This document shows positions 1-8,652 of a stretch of 64,000 bases of DNA, piece by piece. Source of the stretch: Pedobacter sp. FW305-3-2-15-E-R2A2 (lineage in GTDB: Bacteria > Bacteroidota > Bacteroidia > Sphingobacteriales > Sphingobacteriaceae); contig NZ_CP151803.1 of assembly GCF_038446955.1 (NCBI RefSeq), forward strand, positions 3,658,001 to 3,722,000, given 5' to 3'. Under the pieces are notes generated by a model, which was not told where the DNA came from, searched no databases, and saw only the letters and a program-made list of their open reading frames with translations. The first letter of the stretch is position 1, and each line of letters begins with the position of its first letter. The position numbers and the translations under genes were made by a program.

Positions 1-1
1 C

Positions 2-2263
2 AATGTGATCATCCTTTTATCTCAGGTCAACCCTGACGGACAGGAACTGGTTGCAAACTGGTACATGCAGGAGCAGGATCCTGCTAAAAGAAATATGAAT
101 GTTCCCCGTCTGTATCAGAAATATATCGGCCATGACAACAACAGGGATTTCTACATGATGAACATGAAGGAAAGCACCAATATTGCCAGGCAACAATACA
201 TCGAATGGATGCCGCAGATCATTTACAATCACCACCAGACGGCACCTTCGGGAGCAGTCGTAGCAGGACCTCCATACCGCGATCCATTCAATTATGTCTA
301 TGATCCTTTACTCATCACCGGAATTGATGGGGTAGCTGCTTCGATGATCAACAGGCTGAACACAGAGAATAAACCAGGATATACCCGTCTCAGTGGATCT
401 GTCTATTCGACCTGGTGGAACGGAGGATTAAGAACAACGCCATATTTTCACAATATGATCGGAATCCTGACAGAAATCACCGGAAGTCCGACTCCTTCAG
501 AAATCCCGCTGGTACCGGAAAGACTAATTCCCAATAACGCAACACCAAATCCGGTGAGGCCTCAGAAATGGAACTTCAGACAATCTATAGACTATTCTGT
601 TTCGTTGAACTATGGAATCCTGGATTATGCCAGCCGGCTAGGCGATCAGCTGCTGTACAACATCTATGTGATGGGTAGAAATGCCATTCAGAAAGGAAAT
701 CAGGACAACTGGACCTTAACGCCTAAACATGTAGCAGCGATCACTGCTGCTTTTGAAAAAGACAAAAAAGATGGAATATTGAAAAAGGACAGCACAGGAA
801 AAGTCTCTAATGATATTCCAATGAAATACTATGATGCGGTCTATAAAAACCCTGCTTTGAGAGATGCAAGGGGGTACATCATTCCCGCAGATCAGTCAGA
901 TTTCATTACCGCAGTGAAATTCATCAATACCCTGATCAAATCCGGAGTTGAGGTGCAAAAGGCTAAATCAGCTTTTAAAGTAGCAGATAAATCTTATCCC
1001 GCAGGCTCTTATGTGGTAAAAGCGAATCAGGCTTTCCGTCCGCATCTGGTAGATATGTTCGAAGCTCAGGATCATCCCAACGATTTTCAGTATCCTGGTG
1101 GCCCACCAGTACGTCCTTATGATGCTGCCGGCTGGACATTGGCTTTTCAAATGGGGGTAAAGTTTGACCGCATACTGGATGGTTTTGATGGCCCTTTTGA
1201 AAAGATCAGCTATGGGGAATTACAATCTCCGCCAATTTATAAATTAGTGGCTGCAAAAGGATTTTTACTAAGCGCAGCACAGAATAACTCGTTCATTGCG
1301 GTAAATGATTTACTCAAAGCAGGAATCGAAGTCTCCAGGCTGACAAAAGCGGAAGGAAATATGCCGGAAGGTTCTTTTTATGTTCCTGAAAAGGGAATGG
1401 AAATTCTGGTAAAATCAGGAGTTGCTTTTGGAACAATGGCTTTACAAGCAGAACATAAGCCGAAAGGAATGGTTAGAATTGCTCCCGGACGTATCGCCCT
1501 ATTTGATCAGTATGGAGGTTCTATGCCTTCCGGTTGGGTAAGGTGGATTTTAGAACAATTCCATTTCTCCTTCCAGCTGATTTATCCTCAGGACATCGAT
1601 AAAGGAATGCTCAATACCAAATACGATAGAATTCTGTTTATCAGCGGAGGAATACCGGCACTGAGCCAGAAAGCAGTTTCAGGAAGAGGAGGCAGGGCGC
1701 CAAAACCGGAAGATATCCCGGAAGCTTTCCGGCCCTGGTTGGGCAGTATCAGTCCGGAGAAATCTATCCCTCAGCTAAAAGAATTTCTGGAAAAAGGAGG
1801 GGACATCATCACCATAGGAAGCAGCACCAATCTGGCTTATCACCTTGGGCTACCGGTACGGAATGCGCTTGCAGAAACCAAAGCAGATGGGAAAGAAAGT
1901 CCGCTGCCAGGAGATCAATTTTATATCCCAGGAAGTATATTGAAGGCCAGCTTAGCCCAGGATCAGTCTTCAAACTGGGGAATGCCCGGAGAAGTAGATA
2001 TGGTATTTAACAATAGTCCGGTATTTAAGCTTGGAAAAGAAGCGGAAGCGCAAGGAATAAAACCTTTAGCCTGGTTCGGTAAAGACGATGCGCTGAGAAG
2101 TGGCTGGGCCTGGGGACAGTCGTACCTTAAAGATGGGGTAGTGGCCTTTGTGGCGCCTGTAGGTAAAGGAAAACTCTATGCTTTTGGTACGGAGATCACT
2201 TTCCGCGCTCAGGCCCATAGTACTTTCAAAATGCTTTTTAACCAGTTGTATCTACATAAGTAA
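2..2263 (+). CDS. M14-family zinc carboxypeptidase, 5' truncated by window edge
   Basis: This is the C-terminal part of a secreted metallocarboxypeptidase. The frame is open to the left edge, so the GTG at position 5 is an internal Val and the HxxE zinc-binding part lies outside. Seen here are the family's NPDG stretch, GHDNNRDFY, the YNHHQ region that should hold the third zinc His, and GILTEITGSPTP, which should hold the catalytic Glu. The remaining ~500 residues form a long C-terminal region with a GATase-like look (LFDQYGGSMPSGWVRW), common in large Bacteroidota M14 proteins. A second secreted peptidase follows after about 140 bp in the same direction, so the two may act together on peptides in the periplasm or outside the cell. 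The family assignment is firm; the substrate is unknown. Confidence 0.85.
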   Translation, partial: NVIILLSQVNPDGQELVANWYMQEQDPAKRNMNVPRLYQKYIGHDNNRDFYMMNMKESTNIARQQYIEWMPQIIYNHHQTAPSGAVVAGPPYRDPFNYVYDPLLITGIDGVAASMINRLNTENKPGYTRLSGSVYSTWWNGGLRTTPYFHNMIGILTEITGSPTPSEIPLVPERLIPNNATPNPVRPQKWNFRQSIDYSVSLNYGILDYASRLGDQLLYNIYVMGRNAIQKGNQDNWTLTPKHVAAITAAFEKDKKDGILKKDSTGKVSNDIPMKYYDAVYKNPALRDARGYIIPADQSDFITAVKFINTLIKSGVEVQKAKSAFKVADKSYPAGSYVVKANQAFRPHLVDMFEAQDHPNDFQYPGGPPVRPYDAAGWTLAFQMGVKFDRILDGFDGPFEKISYGELQSPPIYKLVAAKGFLLSAAQNNSFIAVNDLLKAGIEVSRLTKAEGNMPEGSFYVPEKGMEILVKSGVAFGTMALQAEHKPKGMVRIAPGRIALFDQYGGSMPSGWVRWILEQFHFSFQLIYPQDIDKGMLNTKYDRILFISGGIPALSQKAVSGRGGRAPKPEDIPEAFRPWLGSISPEKSIPQLKEFLEKGGDIITIGSSTNLAYHLGLPVRNALAETKADGKESPLPGDQFYIPGSILKASLAQDQSSNWGMPGEVDMVFNNSPVFKLGKEAEAQGIKPLAWFGKDDALRSGWAWGQSYLKDGVVAFVAPVGKGKLYAFGTEITFRAQAHSTFKMLFNQLYLHK

Positions 2264-2401
2264 CGATTACGCTATACATCGCCAGCCATTCTGTTAGATT
2301 CGCCATTTTTGTGAGATCAGATGATTCTGGCCTCCTGGAAATGGCTGCCAGCACAATAAATCAAAATCAAACGAATGAAACTGACCGATAATTATTACCC
2401 C

Positions 2402-4816
2402 ATGAAAAGAACCTTGTTGAGTTTTCTCCTGATGGGAGGACTGAGCACTTATGTTTATGCCCAGGAAAACCTTACTTATCAGTTGCCGCCTAAAAGCATT
2501 GTAGATCTGGTTGATGCAGCCGGCAGCCCAACTGTACAATTCAATAAAGATGGCAGCCTGATGTTGTTACTTCAGGCACCAGGATACGCCTCGATAGAAC
2601 AGGTTGCCCAACCGGTGATTGGACTCGCAGGAATAAGGATCAATCCTGCCAATAATTCTACAGAAGGGGAACTTTCCGGCGTTTATAATGGCCTGACCAT
2701 AAAAGACCTGAAAACCGGGAAAGAAAATAAATTGACGGGTCTTCCAGACAAAATGAAAATGACAAACATCAGCTGGAATGCGGATGGAAGTCTTTTTGCT
2801 TTTACAAACAACACCCCCAATGGGGTAGAATTGTGGCTTGCAGACCTAAAAGGATTTAAGGCAACAAAGCTTTCTGAGGGTTATCTTAATGATGCTTACG
2901 GCACAACTTTACAATGGCATCCTGATGGAAAACATATCCTCGCCCAGTTCATCCTTCCGGAACGCGGGAATAAACCACAGGAAAATATCGTCCCGACAGG
3001 TCCGGTAGTGCAGGAAAATCTGGGGGTCGTTACGCCTTCCAGAACGTATCAGAATCTGCTAAAAAATACTTACGATCAGAACCTGATGGAGTATTACCTG
3101 ACTTCACAACTGCAATCGGTAGACCTTAACGGAAATGCGACGAAGATCGGAGGCCCGGCGATTTATCGCAATGCGGCTTATTCTCCGGATGGCAAATACC
3201 TGATGGTTCAGACGATAGAGCAGCCTTACTCTTACCTGGTTCCCATTTATTATTTCCCTTTTCAAACGACAGTGTTAGACGCGACGGGGAAACTGGTTAA
3301 ACAGTTATACAATGCGCCTCTGGCAGAAAAACTGCCTACAGGCTTTGATGCAGTAGCAGTGGGACCACGCAGTTATGAATGGAGAAATGATGCTGCAGCA
3401 ACTGTGGTATGGACAGAAGCACAGGATAAAGGGGATCCTAACCTTAAATCTGAGCTGCGCGATGTGCTTTATACTTTGAAAGCACCATTCCATACCGAAC
3501 CGGTAAAGCTATTTTCGATGGCTTTGAGGTATGGTGGTATCGTTTGGGGCAACCAAAACTATGCCCTGGTAAAAGAACAATGGAGAAAAGACCGCAAAGA
3601 AAAAATGACGTTAATCAATCCTGAAACAGGTAAAGTGATTAAGGAAATTGCCAACAGATCTTCTGAAGACACGTACAGCGATCCCGGAGATTTTATCTAC
3701 GGTAAAGGCCCATATGCAGCTAAAGTATTGTTATTTGACAAAGGAGCACCAGGAGTAGTATTTACCAAAGGGGCAGGAGCATCTTCCTTAGGCGATCGTC
3801 CTTTTATCTTGAAATGGAACCTGCTTTCGAATAAACAGGATACTTTGTTTAAATCAAAAGCTCCTTATTATGAGGAACCTGTTTTCTTTAACAATACCGG
3901 AAAGGTTTACCTCTCCAGAGAATCAACAGAAGCCACGCCAAATATCTTCGCCATTAATCTAAAAAACAAGTCTGAGCAAGCATTAACCAGCTTTACGGAT
4001 CCTTATCCGAGCTTAAAAGGTGTGCAGAAAACCTTGCTTTCTTATCCACGTAAAGACGGGATCAAATTGTCGGCGACTTTATACCTGCCAAAAGATTATA
4101 AAAAAGAAAGCGGACCATTGCCAGTGCTGATTTGGGCTTACCCAAGAGAATTTAAAAGTCTGGCGGCTGCAGGTCAGGTAAAAGGATCTCCTTACCGCTT
4201 TACGAGACTGGCATTCCGTTCACCGGTGTTCTGGGTAACCAGAGGGTATGCGGTTTTAGATCAGGCAGATATGCCGATCGTAGGTGAAGGTAAAGAAGAA
4301 CCTAATGATACTTTCCTGAAACAAATTGAAGACAATGCCACTGCATTGATCAATTATGTGGTAGATATGGGCGTTGCCGACAGGGGTCGTATCGCAGTGG
4401 GAGGGCACTCTTATGGTGCATTTATGACCGCCAACTTATTGGCACATACCAAGCTTTTTGCTGCAGGAATTGCAAGAAGTGGTGCTTATAACCGGACCTT
4501 AACGCCATTTGGGTTCCAGGGTGAAGCACGGACGTACTGGCAGGCAATGGACGTATACAATAAAATGTCTCCGTTCAATTACGCGGATAAAATTAAAACA
4601 CCATTGCTAATGACGCATGGCATTGACGATGAAAATTCAGGTACTTTTCCGATTCAAAGTGAGCGTTTGTATAGCGCCATTAAAGGACATGGCGGTACAG
4701 TAAGACTGGTATTGTTGCCAAAAGAATTCCATGGCTACAGGAGCAGGGAGTCTATTCTTCATACTTTCTGGGAGCAGGATCAATGGTTAGAGAAATATGT
4801 AAAGAATAAAAAGTAA
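2402..4816 (+). CDS. S9-family serine peptidase (prolyl oligopeptidase / dipeptidyl aminopeptidase type), secreted
   Basis: A two-domain serine peptidase that cleaves short peptides. Residues 1-19 (MKRTLLSFLLMGG...YAQ) form a signal peptide, a long beta-propeller-like region follows (WNADGSLFAF, YSPDGKYLMV repeats), and the alpha/beta-hydrolase domain is at the C-terminus. The catalytic triad is visible as Ser670 in GGHSYGAF, Asp742 or 743 in HGIDDENSG and His777 in EFHGYRS. An in-frame ATG lies at 2375, but starting at 2402 puts the basic n-region of the signal peptide at the very N-terminus, so 2402 is preferred. A strong hairpin terminator follows. The exact peptidase type (DPP4-like or acylaminoacyl) cannot be decided from sequence alone. 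Confidence 0.9.
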   Translation: MKRTLLSFLLMGGLSTYVYAQENLTYQLPPKSIVDLVDAAGSPTVQFNKDGSLMLLLQAPGYASIEQVAQPVIGLAGIRINPANNSTEGELSGVYNGLTIKDLKTGKENKLTGLPDKMKMTNISWNADGSLFAFTNNTPNGVELWLADLKGFKATKLSEGYLNDAYGTTLQWHPDGKHILAQFILPERGNKPQENIVPTGPVVQENLGVVTPSRTYQNLLKNTYDQNLMEYYLTSQLQSVDLNGNATKIGGPAIYRNAAYSPDGKYLMVQTIEQPYSYLVPIYYFPFQTTVLDATGKLVKQLYNAPLAEKLPTGFDAVAVGPRSYEWRNDAAATVVWTEAQDKGDPNLKSELRDVLYTLKAPFHTEPVKLFSMALRYGGIVWGNQNYALVKEQWRKDRKEKMTLINPETGKVIKEIANRSSEDTYSDPGDFIYGKGPYAAKVLLFDKGAPGVVFTKGAGASSLGDRPFILKWNLLSNKQDTLFKSKAPYYEEPVFFNNTGKVYLSRESTEATPNIFAINLKNKSEQALTSFTDPYPSLKGVQKTLLSYPRKDGIKLSATLYLPKDYKKESGPLPVLIWAYPREFKSLAAAGQVKGSPYRFTRLAFRSPVFWVTRGYAVLDQADMPIVGEGKEEPNDTFLKQIEDNATALINYVVDMGVADRGRIAVGGHSYGAFMTANLLAHTKLFAAGIARSGAYNRTLTPFGFQGEARTYWQAMDVYNKMSPFNYADKIKTPLLMTHGIDDENSGTFPIQSERLYSAIKGHGGTVRLVLLPKEFHGYRSRESILHTFWEQDQWLEKYVKNKK

Positions 4817-4832
4817 TCGACTTATTAAAAAA

Positions 4833-4867
4833 AGAGCTGATCAATTCTAATTGATCAGCTCTTTTTG
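4833..4867. terminator. Bidirectional intrinsic terminator
   Basis: A 14-bp perfect inverted repeat (AGAGCTGATCAATT and its complement, 2-base loop) is flanked by A-runs on the left and T-runs on the right. It lies between the convergent S9 peptidase and FkbM genes and can serve both. Confidence 0.85.
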
Positions 4868-4882
4868 TTAAGTGACTCAGAT

Positions 4883-5500
4883 TTATCGGACGAATATGAT
4901 GTTTTCCAAATTTACATAATGTTCTTTTAAACCGAACTGGCGACAATAAAGTATAAATTGATTGGCGAGCTGAGTATTCATATTGTATTCGATGCAGAGA
5001 CAATCACAACCCACCTCATTTAAATCAATTTGAGAAAGGACTTGCAGATCCATTCCTTCTACATCAATTGATATATAATCAAAATTCGTTTGTGCATAGT
5101 CCTTCCTGAAGGATTCAAAAGTTGTTACCGGCACTTCGGTTACCCTAAAGTCAACGTCCTTCCGCTTTTCCAATTCTTCTTCTACAGCTGTTGACACCAA
5201 AGCCCTGTCTACTCCATCTTTAATATGAGCTCCGCTTTCATAAAATTTAAGCCTTCCTTCTTCTGTACCAATAGCTATGTTCTGGAGAGACACCTGAGGA
5301 TGATTTCGATACAGGTTCTTTAAGTCTTCAAAAACACTGCTGGGTTCGACCAGTATGGCCGACCATCCTCTTTGTATCAAATCATAAGAATTGGAAAACG
5401 TAATACCATCGTTGGCACCAATTTCGAGTACGGTTCCTTTTCTCCCGTTGAAGTATTTTAAGACTATTTCTGTTTCATTATTCTGGGACTTATACTTCAT
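4883..5500 (-). CDS. FkbM-family SAM-dependent methyltransferase
   Basis: A 205-residue class I methyltransferase of the FkbM type, which usually O-methylates sugars or small secondary metabolites. The SAM-binding motif I is VLEIGANDGITFSNS (residues ~24-38), the acidic residue after strand 2 is in AILVEPSS, and the family hallmark DYISIDVEGMDLQVL lies in the C-terminal half. There is no signal peptide, so it is cytoplasmic. It stands alone: it faces the S9 gene across a shared terminator and has a CPBP protease gene upstream on the same strand. No glycosyltransferase or glycan cluster is nearby, so its acceptor cannot be guessed. Family is confident, function is not. Confidence 0.85.
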   Translation of the reverse strand: MKYKSQNNETEIVLKYFNGRKGTVLEIGANDGITFSNSYDLIQRGWSAILVEPSSVFEDLKNLYRNHPQVSLQNIAIGTEEGRLKFYESGAHIKDGVDRALVSTAVEEELEKRKDVDFRVTEVPVTTFESFRKDYAQTNFDYISIDVEGMDLQVLSQIDLNEVGCDCLCIEYNMNTQLANQFILYCRQFGLKEHYVNLENIIFVR

Positions 5501-5579
5501 TGCGCTATCGTATTTAGTTATTTATACCAACGAATTTACAGAAGCATATATAGGAATAATAGGGTCAAATGTCCCAAAA

Positions 5580-6350
5580 TCAGAAAGGTAGTTGCTTATC
5601 TTTCGCCTTAAAATTTGAATTTCGGTAAATAACCAAAAATAAGATGGCAATAACGGCAGTTCCAAACCTCAGCAAATTCCCAATCCAGCCCATTGCCGCA
5701 GCATCGGAAACGGTGAATACCAGCCATGCCGCGTTCAATGAAGCATGAAGCACAAATCCGCTCCATATCGTATACCCATCCAGCATATTTAATATCGCAA
5801 ATGCGATACTGCCAAAAAATGTAATGAAGAAAATCTGAAGAGCGATGCCAGTACCACCTCCATTACCCCACCAATGCACAGCGCCGAATGCAATTGCCTG
5901 TAATAATATCGCGGGAGCTAAAGACCAGCCTAAGACTTTTCGTGTAAAGATGAAGCCGAAACCTCTAAATACAAACTCTTCGGCAAGCGGGAATAACAAC
6001 GTCAGTAAAACGATGCTTTTGACATCCAGGCCCTTAGCAGGAGTTCCCAGCAAGAATAAGCCAATCCAGCAGGGAATAGTGGCCATCAATACAAAAAGAG
6101 GCCCTTTAAATCCATTCCAGTTCAGGCCTAATGCCTCCGCAGTTTTCTGATCAGATCTGCGAAGGAGCACTATCGAGACAGTCAGCACCACTAAAACTGA
6201 CAATAGATTATCTAAAATACTTCCACCATATGAAAACGGGAATCCCGGGATCTTTAGTCCGGCCCATTTTAAGAGATCACGGATCTCCAGCGCGCAGAAA
6301 AGTACGATGATCACAAGTATGGAGGAAGAATAGGCGTTTTTGATTTTCAT
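5580..6350 (-). CDS. CPBP-family intramembrane glutamic endopeptidase
   Basis: A polytopic membrane protein of about 256 residues with the CPBP (formerly Abi/CAAX) protease signature: [11 protein letters not shown] carries the EExxxR motif, FGAVHWW the second motif and HASLNAAW the third (His and Asn). Hydrophobic segments are spread over the whole length. In eukaryotes relatives process prenylated CAAX proteins; bacterial members do varied regulated proteolysis, and the substrate here is unknown. An upstream TTG at 6362 would add four residues, but the ATG at 6350 gives a normal MKIK start. Nothing nearby suggests bacteriocin production or immunity. Confidence 0.85.
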   Translation of the reverse strand: MKIKNAYSSSILVIIVLFCALEIRDLLKWAGLKIPGFPFSYGGSILDNLLSVLVVLTVSIVLLRRSDQKTAEALGLNWNGFKGPLFVLMATIPCWIGLFLLGTPAKGLDVKSIVLLTLLFPLAEEFVFRGFGFIFTRKVLGWSLAPAILLQAIAFGAVHWWGNGGGTGIALQIFFITFFGSIAFAILNMLDGYTIWSGFVLHASLNAAWLVFTVSDAAAMGWIGNLLRFGTAVIAILFLVIYRNSNFKAKDKQLPF

Positions 6351-6429
6351 TCGACAATTCAATTTCTGATTTTAAATTGGACGAAGGAATCCTGTAAATG
6401 GTTGCATCAGGAATTAACATTTTTCTCCG

Positions 6430-7614
6430 CTACACCTGTTCGCAGACAGGCGATGGAATTTCTACTTCTTTCTCTTTATTTATCTTGAATTTTTCAGGTA
6501 ACGTGATAAAACTAAGGCCCAATGTTACTGTTAACAATGAAATGCTCATCCAAACAATCTGATGAATTCCATAATGTGCGATCACAAAACCACCCAATAC
6601 GGCTCCCAGAGAAATGCCTATATTGTAACAGGAGGTTAAAAGACTGTTCACAAATTCCAATGCACTATGTGGAACAGCCTGGGTGGTCCGTATATTAGGC
6701 ACCAAAAAACCACCGGTATGGATTAGTCCCCAAAGAGATATAATCATCACCATCGGGGCGAAAATACCGCCGAAGTAATACGCCAATGCCTGGGTGGAAA
6801 TCAAAAGAATAAAAAAGAACCTGGTAGCCAGGGTTACATTTTTGCTTAAAGCAATGCCTGCCAACCAATTTCCTATGATTCCCATGCCACCAAACAACAA
6901 CAGCATCATACTGATCTGAACGCCATTCATATGGGAGATTTTTTCAAGATAACCGGCAAGATAACTATAGCTCGAAAACATTGCAGCGAGTGTCAGAACG
7001 GTGGAAAGCAGGTGCAGCCATAACTGTGGATTTTTCAACACATACAATTGGCTTCCTTCTCCTTTATCTTTATTGGCCGGCATAGAAGGGACTAAAAACG
7101 ACAATCCCAAAAAGGCGATCAGGCTGATGAAACTTGCCAGGAAAAAGGAGGCCTGCCAATTGTTAAAAAATTCAACCGCATAAGTGGTCAAAGGGACACC
7201 CAGTACCGTAGCCAGACTGAGGCCGGTCATGACGATAGAAACTGCTTTGGCACCACCTTGTTTAAATGCGACGGCCAACGAGATGTTCCAGAATAAAGGG
7301 TGTAAAAAGGCCGGTAAAATCCGGGCAATCATCAATATTGTAAAATTGGGTGCAAAGGCGGAAAGCAGGTTTGACAATATAAACACGGCTAATACCATGC
7401 ACAACAAAAACTTGCGGTTAATTTTAGCGGTAAGAGCAGTGATAAAAGGGGAGGAAATGGCGACAGTAAGTGCAAAAGCGCTGAGCAGCCAGCCGGCGGT
7501 ATCAATAGATACCTGAAACTCTCTACTGATCGTAGGTAGAATCCCGATGACGCCAAATTCGGTAGTGATGATACCAAAAGCACCCAGTGCCAAAATGTAA
7601 ATTGATTTTTTCAT
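6430..7614 (-). CDS. Major facilitator superfamily transporter (DHA1-like drug/sugar efflux)
   Basis: A 394-residue, roughly 12-helix permease resembling the AraJ/YdhP group of proton-driven efflux proteins. The N-terminal part IYILALGAFGIITTEFGVIG followed by ILPTISREFQVSIDTAGWLL is typical of this group, and the cytoplasmic loop TAKINRKFLL matches the conserved loop between helices 2 and 3. A longer TTG start at 7650 is possible, but the ATG at 7614 starts right before the first helix. It is divergent from an AraC-type regulator 112 bp away, which probably controls it. The exported compound is not predictable. Confidence 0.88.
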   Translation of the reverse strand: MKKSIYILALGAFGIITTEFGVIGILPTISREFQVSIDTAGWLLSAFALTVAISSPFITALTAKINRKFLLCMVLAVFILSNLLSAFAPNFTILMIARILPAFLHPLFWNISLAVAFKQGGAKAVSIVMTGLSLATVLGVPLTTYAVEFFNNWQASFFLASFISLIAFLGLSFLVPSMPANKDKGEGSQLYVLKNPQLWLHLLSTVLTLAAMFSSYSYLAGYLEKISHMNGVQISMMLLLFGGMGIIGNWLAGIALSKNVTLATRFFFILLISTQALAYYFGGIFAPMVMIISLWGLIHTGGFLVPNIRTTQAVPHSALEFVNSLLTSCYNIGISLGAVLGGFVIAHYGIHQIVWMSISLLTVTLGLSFITLPEKFKINKEKEVEIPSPVCEQV

Positions 7615-7714
7615 CAGTAGATAGCTGTTTTTTAATGGTTTGTTTTTCAAATTCTATTTCACAAAAATGAACAGAATAATTCTACTGTGTCAGTACATTT
7701 CAATGATAAAACGG

Positions 7715-7722
7715 TAGATTTG
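7715..7722 (+). promoter_or_regulatory. Bacteroidota -7 promoter box of the AraC-type gene
   Basis: TAGATTTG fits the TAnnTTTG consensus exactly. It lies only 4 bases before the ATG, so transcription would start at or near the start codon (leaderless or nearly so). No clear -33 box is seen. Confidence 0.45.
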
Positions 7723-7726
7723 CCAT

Positions 7727-8572
7727 ATGACAAAAGAAAATATACACCGGCTTGTAGATGTATCCTATCGCAAAACGGAAAATTGTCCGGTAAAGGATTT
7801 ACAGTTTTCCTTTTTTCAGATGGTGTATGTGATTTCCGGATCAGGCTTTTTAAACATAAACAACAATAGAATTGCCTACCATGCGGGCAATCTGACATTA
7901 CTAACACCCAATGACCTTCATGACTTTGAGATTTCAAGTACGACGGAATTTTTATTCGTGAAATTTACAGAGCGCTATGTTAGAGAATACAAATGGAAAA
8001 GTATCAACTGCATTGAATGCCTGTTATACCATTCCTCCCATTTGTCGGGCTGCATCTTAAGAAATAAGCCCGATGAGTTTCTGGTAAAATCAATTGTCGA
8101 TTCCCTCTTGCATACCCTGAATCATAACGATGCCTATAACGAAGATTTAACCTTACATTATGTAAATGCTTTAATCGTTATTGCAGCTAGAAATCTCTCC
8201 AAGATGAGACCTGAACAGGCCAATGTAAATACCGATAAGCGGGTATTGGCCATCATAGATTACATCCAATCGAACATCTATGATCCGCAACAACTCAAGG
8301 CATCAGTCATCAGTGCAGAATTTGGGCTGTCTGAAACCTACCTGGGCAGCTATTTTAAAAAGCAATGTGGAGAGTCCATTCAGTATTTCATTTCAAATTA
8401 CAAAATGAGGTTAATAGAACATCGTTTAAGGTTCAGCGATAGCCGGATAAATGAGATCGTAGAGGAGTTTGGGTTTGCGGATGAAAGTCATTTGAACAAA
8501 TTTTTCAAAAAGCGCCACAAAATCAGTTTAACGGAGTTCAGAAAATCAGGGCCCGTCTGTGCCATTATATAA
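7727..8572 (+). CDS. AraC-family transcriptional regulator
   Basis: A 281-residue regulator. The N-terminal ~150 residues look like the small-molecule-sensing cupin domain (NNNRIAYHAGNLTLLTPNDL). The C-terminal ~100 residues carry the two helix-turn-helix motifs of the AraC family: SVISAEFGLSETYLGSYFKK and INEIVEEFGFADESHLNKFF. It is transcribed away from the MFS efflux gene, the usual arrangement for a regulator that senses the substrate of the pump and controls it, possibly with itself. That link is inference from position. A bidirectional terminator follows. Confidence 0.9.
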   Translation: MTKENIHRLVDVSYRKTENCPVKDLQFSFFQMVYVISGSGFLNINNNRIAYHAGNLTLLTPNDLHDFEISSTTEFLFVKFTERYVREYKWKSINCIECLLYHSSHLSGCILRNKPDEFLVKSIVDSLLHTLNHNDAYNEDLTLHYVNALIVIAARNLSKMRPEQANVNTDKRVLAIIDYIQSNIYDPQQLKASVISAEFGLSETYLGSYFKKQCGESIQYFISNYKMRLIEHRLRFSDSRINEIVEEFGFADESHLNKFFKKRHKISLTEFRKSGPVCAII

Positions 8573-8594
8573 TGGTCTGATATTTTCAGCCGAT

Positions 8595-8636
8595 AAAAAA
8601 ATCGGCATCATCTTTTCAGAATGATGCCGATTTTTT
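8595..8636. terminator. Bidirectional intrinsic terminator
   Basis: Inverted repeat AAAAAATCGGCATCAT / ATGATGCCGATTTTTT with a short loop lies between the convergent AraC and M28 genes. A-run and T-run on the two sides allow use in both directions. Confidence 0.85.
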
Positions 8637-8652
8637 CCATTGTAGGGAATGC

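Noticed and set aside
5..7. GTG as true start of the first gene
   Set aside because: The frame stays open to the window edge, and the protein begins in the middle of the M14 catalytic domain.
2375..2401. ATG at 2375 as start of the S9 peptidase
   Set aside because: It would place nine extra, partly acidic residues before the signal peptide. The ATG at 2402 gives a standard signal sequence.
5580..6350. Phage-defence or bacteriocin-immunity role for the CPBP protein
   Set aside because: Nothing nearby (no defence genes, no peptide precursor) supports it; the family is large and mostly of unknown role.
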